Source: Desulfurococcales archaeon
GTDB lineage: Archaea > Thermoproteota > Thermoprotei_A > Sulfolobales > Desulfurococcaceae
Length of the DNA stretch: 6,759 bases
Assembly (NCBI GenBank): GCA_027064845.1
Contig: JAMOPC010000467.1
Location: 1-6,759 of the forward strand
Direction of reading: 5' to 3'
Of the stretch, positions 5,492-6,759 are shown piece by piece (position 1 is the stretch's first letter; every line of letters starts with the position of its first letter). A program made the translations under genes and the position numbers. The notes under the pieces were generated by a model that was given only the letters and a program-made list of their open reading frames with translations, did not search any database and had not been told where the DNA came from.

Positions 5492-5524
5492 AGAACTCAT
5501 TGTGCCTATTACACATGATGTGAT

Positions 5525-5537
5525 AAGTTAATATAGG
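5525..5537 (+). promoter_or_regulatory. TATA box of the HD-domain gene
   Basis: AAGTTAATATAGG on the plus strand lies about 50 bases before the ATG at 5586, predicting a start near 5559 and a leader of about 27 bases. It shares the divergent 166-base spacer with the small membrane protein promoter. Confidence 0.45.
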
Positions 5538-5585
5538 ACTATGATCAATAAGGTATTATCAGTATCATGAAGAGTTGATGTAGTC

Positions 5586-6759
5586 ATGTTAAGAAACAGA
5601 GACGTTGCCTCACAGTATATACACAAGTTCACGTGGAAAGAGATCAGCGACCCTATTTACGATTATGTATACTTTAATAGAGAAATAGAGGAAGAAATAA
5701 TTAATAGCTTGGTATTACAAAGACTACGATATATTCTACAATTACAAACAGCACACCTAGTATACCCGGGTGCGGTACATACAAGGTTTCAGCACTCAAT
5801 AGGAGTAATGCATCTAGCAGGCTTAATGGCTGAAGACGCTATTTCCAAAATACTTGTATTCTATGGCAAAGAATACCTTGAAGACTATAAACCAGATTCA
5901 CTTATTCAAGCCGTTAGACTAGCTGGCTTACTACATGATGCTGGTCATGCATGTTTTGGTCATGCGTTCGAAGAAGCACTCCTTTGGGGCAACAAGAATA
6001 TTCCAGAAAAAGTAAATAATCATGAGAAAATAGGCTATTTGATCGTGGAGCAATTATTAGAGAAAAAGATTAGAGAATACGAGGACACTTATGGATTAGA
6101 CCATCTCTATAATATATTAATGAGTATACTGGGACCAGATGAACCCCGTGAAAAAATCCTACAGCTCATGAGATGGTTAATCAAGGATAGCTTGTATCCT
6201 GCTGACATACTCGACTTCCTGCGAAGAGACAGTTACTATACAGGGACAAGCGAATACGGATACATAGATTATAATAGGTTATATAAAAACACTTATCCCT
6301 ACTTCGAGAACGGGAAAGCACTTCTTCTACTAGATAGGAACACGTGGGGAGAATTCAGAGCATATCTCTATGCTAAAGCAAACATGTTTGAACACGTATA
6401 TTATCACAGCGTCAATAGAGCATTCGATATATTATTAAAGAAAATACTCGTAGAACTGGATCCGGAGATTGGATTTACAGAGAAAATAATTGATGTAGCC
6501 AAAGGCAAACCGTATGGGTACTTATTATTGACAGATTCAAAGCTTTACGATGTAATGCTCGACAAGGCAATTAATTCTACAGATAAAGTGGGTAAGCTTG
6601 CTAGAAGGTTACTAATTGATAGAAAGCCAGAATGGAAACGTGTTGGGAGAGAATATATTCTCAGCGGACACAGAGGCCCCCATGCCGTCAAGTATATTCT
6701 TAGATTCATTTTTGACAGAGAATTCAAAGAAATAATGGCTGAAAAAATCAAGGAAACAG
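5586..6759 (+). CDS. HD-domain phosphohydrolase, SAMHD1/dGTPase-like, 3' end missing
   Basis: 391 codons are visible with no stop; the gene runs off the right edge. The metal-binding residues of the HD superfamily are all present in SAMHD1 order: HTRFQHS (H70), LLHDAGHACFGHAFE (H117, D118, with H121 and H126 in the conserved pocket), NHEKIG (H146) and PADILDFLRRDSYYTG (D207, with D215). By analogy it would cleave nucleotides, such as dNTPs to deoxynucleoside and triphosphate, or a related phosphate ester; the substrate cannot be read from sequence. The N-terminal DPIYDYVYF and LQRLRYILQL segments are also typical of this subfamily. The ATG at 5586 is the first after an in-frame TGA; only a weak SD-like GTTGATG precedes it. 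The family usually runs to 400-500 residues, so most of the protein is here. It is cytoplasmic. No link to the motility genes is seen. Confidence 0.93.
   Translation, partial: MLRNRDVASQYIHKFTWKEISDPIYDYVYFNREIEEEIINSLVLQRLRYILQLQTAHLVYPGAVHTRFQHSIGVMHLAGLMAEDAISKILVFYGKEYLEDYKPDSLIQAVRLAGLLHDAGHACFGHAFEEALLWGNKNIPEKVNNHEKIGYLIVEQLLEKKIREYEDTYGLDHLYNILMSILGPDEPREKILQLMRWLIKDSLYPADILDFLRRDSYYTGTSEYGYIDYNRLYKNTYPYFENGKALLLLDRNTWGEFRAYLYAKANMFEHVYYHSVNRAFDILLKKILVELDPEIGFTEKIIDVAKGKPYGYLLLTDSKLYDVMLDKAINSTDKVGKLARRLLIDRKPEWKRVGREYILSGHRGPHAVKYILRFIFDREFKEIMAEKIKET

Noticed and set aside
5501..5515. TGTG / CACA inverted repeat between the divergent promoters at the right end
   Set aside because: Four-base arms are expected by chance in a spacer of this size.
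6545..6751. Minus-strand open frame inside the HD-domain gene
   Set aside because: Antisense shadow of a well-supported conserved gene.
1..6759. CRISPR arrays, tRNA/rRNA genes, insertion sequences or attachment sites
   Set aside because: No regularly spaced repeats, tRNA-like cloverleaf words, transposase-like frames or flanking direct repeats were seen on either strand.

Overview
The window reads as chromosomal DNA of a hyperthermophilic crenarchaeote, most likely Desulfurococcales (Staphylothermus/Desulfurococcus-like; this is inference from gene order and protein style). The DNA is AT-rich, and it has archaeal TATA boxes, GGTGA-type Shine-Dalgarno (SD) sites, GTG/TTG starts and no bacterial promoter pattern.

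Left half (1-3412, minus strand): the first part of an archaellum (archaeal flagellum) operon, transcribed right to left. The order is archaellin arlB (2801-3412), a small two-helix membrane protein (2443-2721), a 339-residue coiled-coil protein (1431-2450), arlG (970-1452), arlF (391-942) and the 5' part of arlH (1-398), which runs off the window. arlI and arlJ would be expected beyond base 1. The crenarchaeal order known from Sulfolobus is arlB-arlX-arlG-arlF-arlH-arlI-arlJ. Here the single arlX position is taken by two overlapping genes, one supplying membrane helices and one the coiled coil. A T-tract and a second TATA-like box after arlB suggest that the archaellin is expressed separately from the motor genes.

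Control region (3413-3651): the divergent promoter between arlB and a rightward 120-residue protein with a Roadblock/LC7-like layout (3652-4014). It holds a cluster of TTCGAC palindromes 36 bp apart and a separate AGAAC-N3-GTTCT palindrome directly beside the arlB TATA box. These are good candidate operators.

Regulator (4039-4899, minus): a winged-helix DNA-binding protein with two C-terminal membrane helices. This is the architecture of ArnR, the membrane-bound archaellin activator of Sulfolobales, and it lies about 1.5 kb from the arlB promoter. A plausible reading is one motility locus: regulator, operators, filament protein and motor/stator, with a Roadblock protein that may link it to small-GTPase control.

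Right end (5087-6759): an unrecognised small membrane protein on the minus strand, and divergent from it the first 391 codons of an HD-domain phosphohydrolase of the SAMHD1/dGTPase type. The latter is cut by the window end and probably unrelated to motility.
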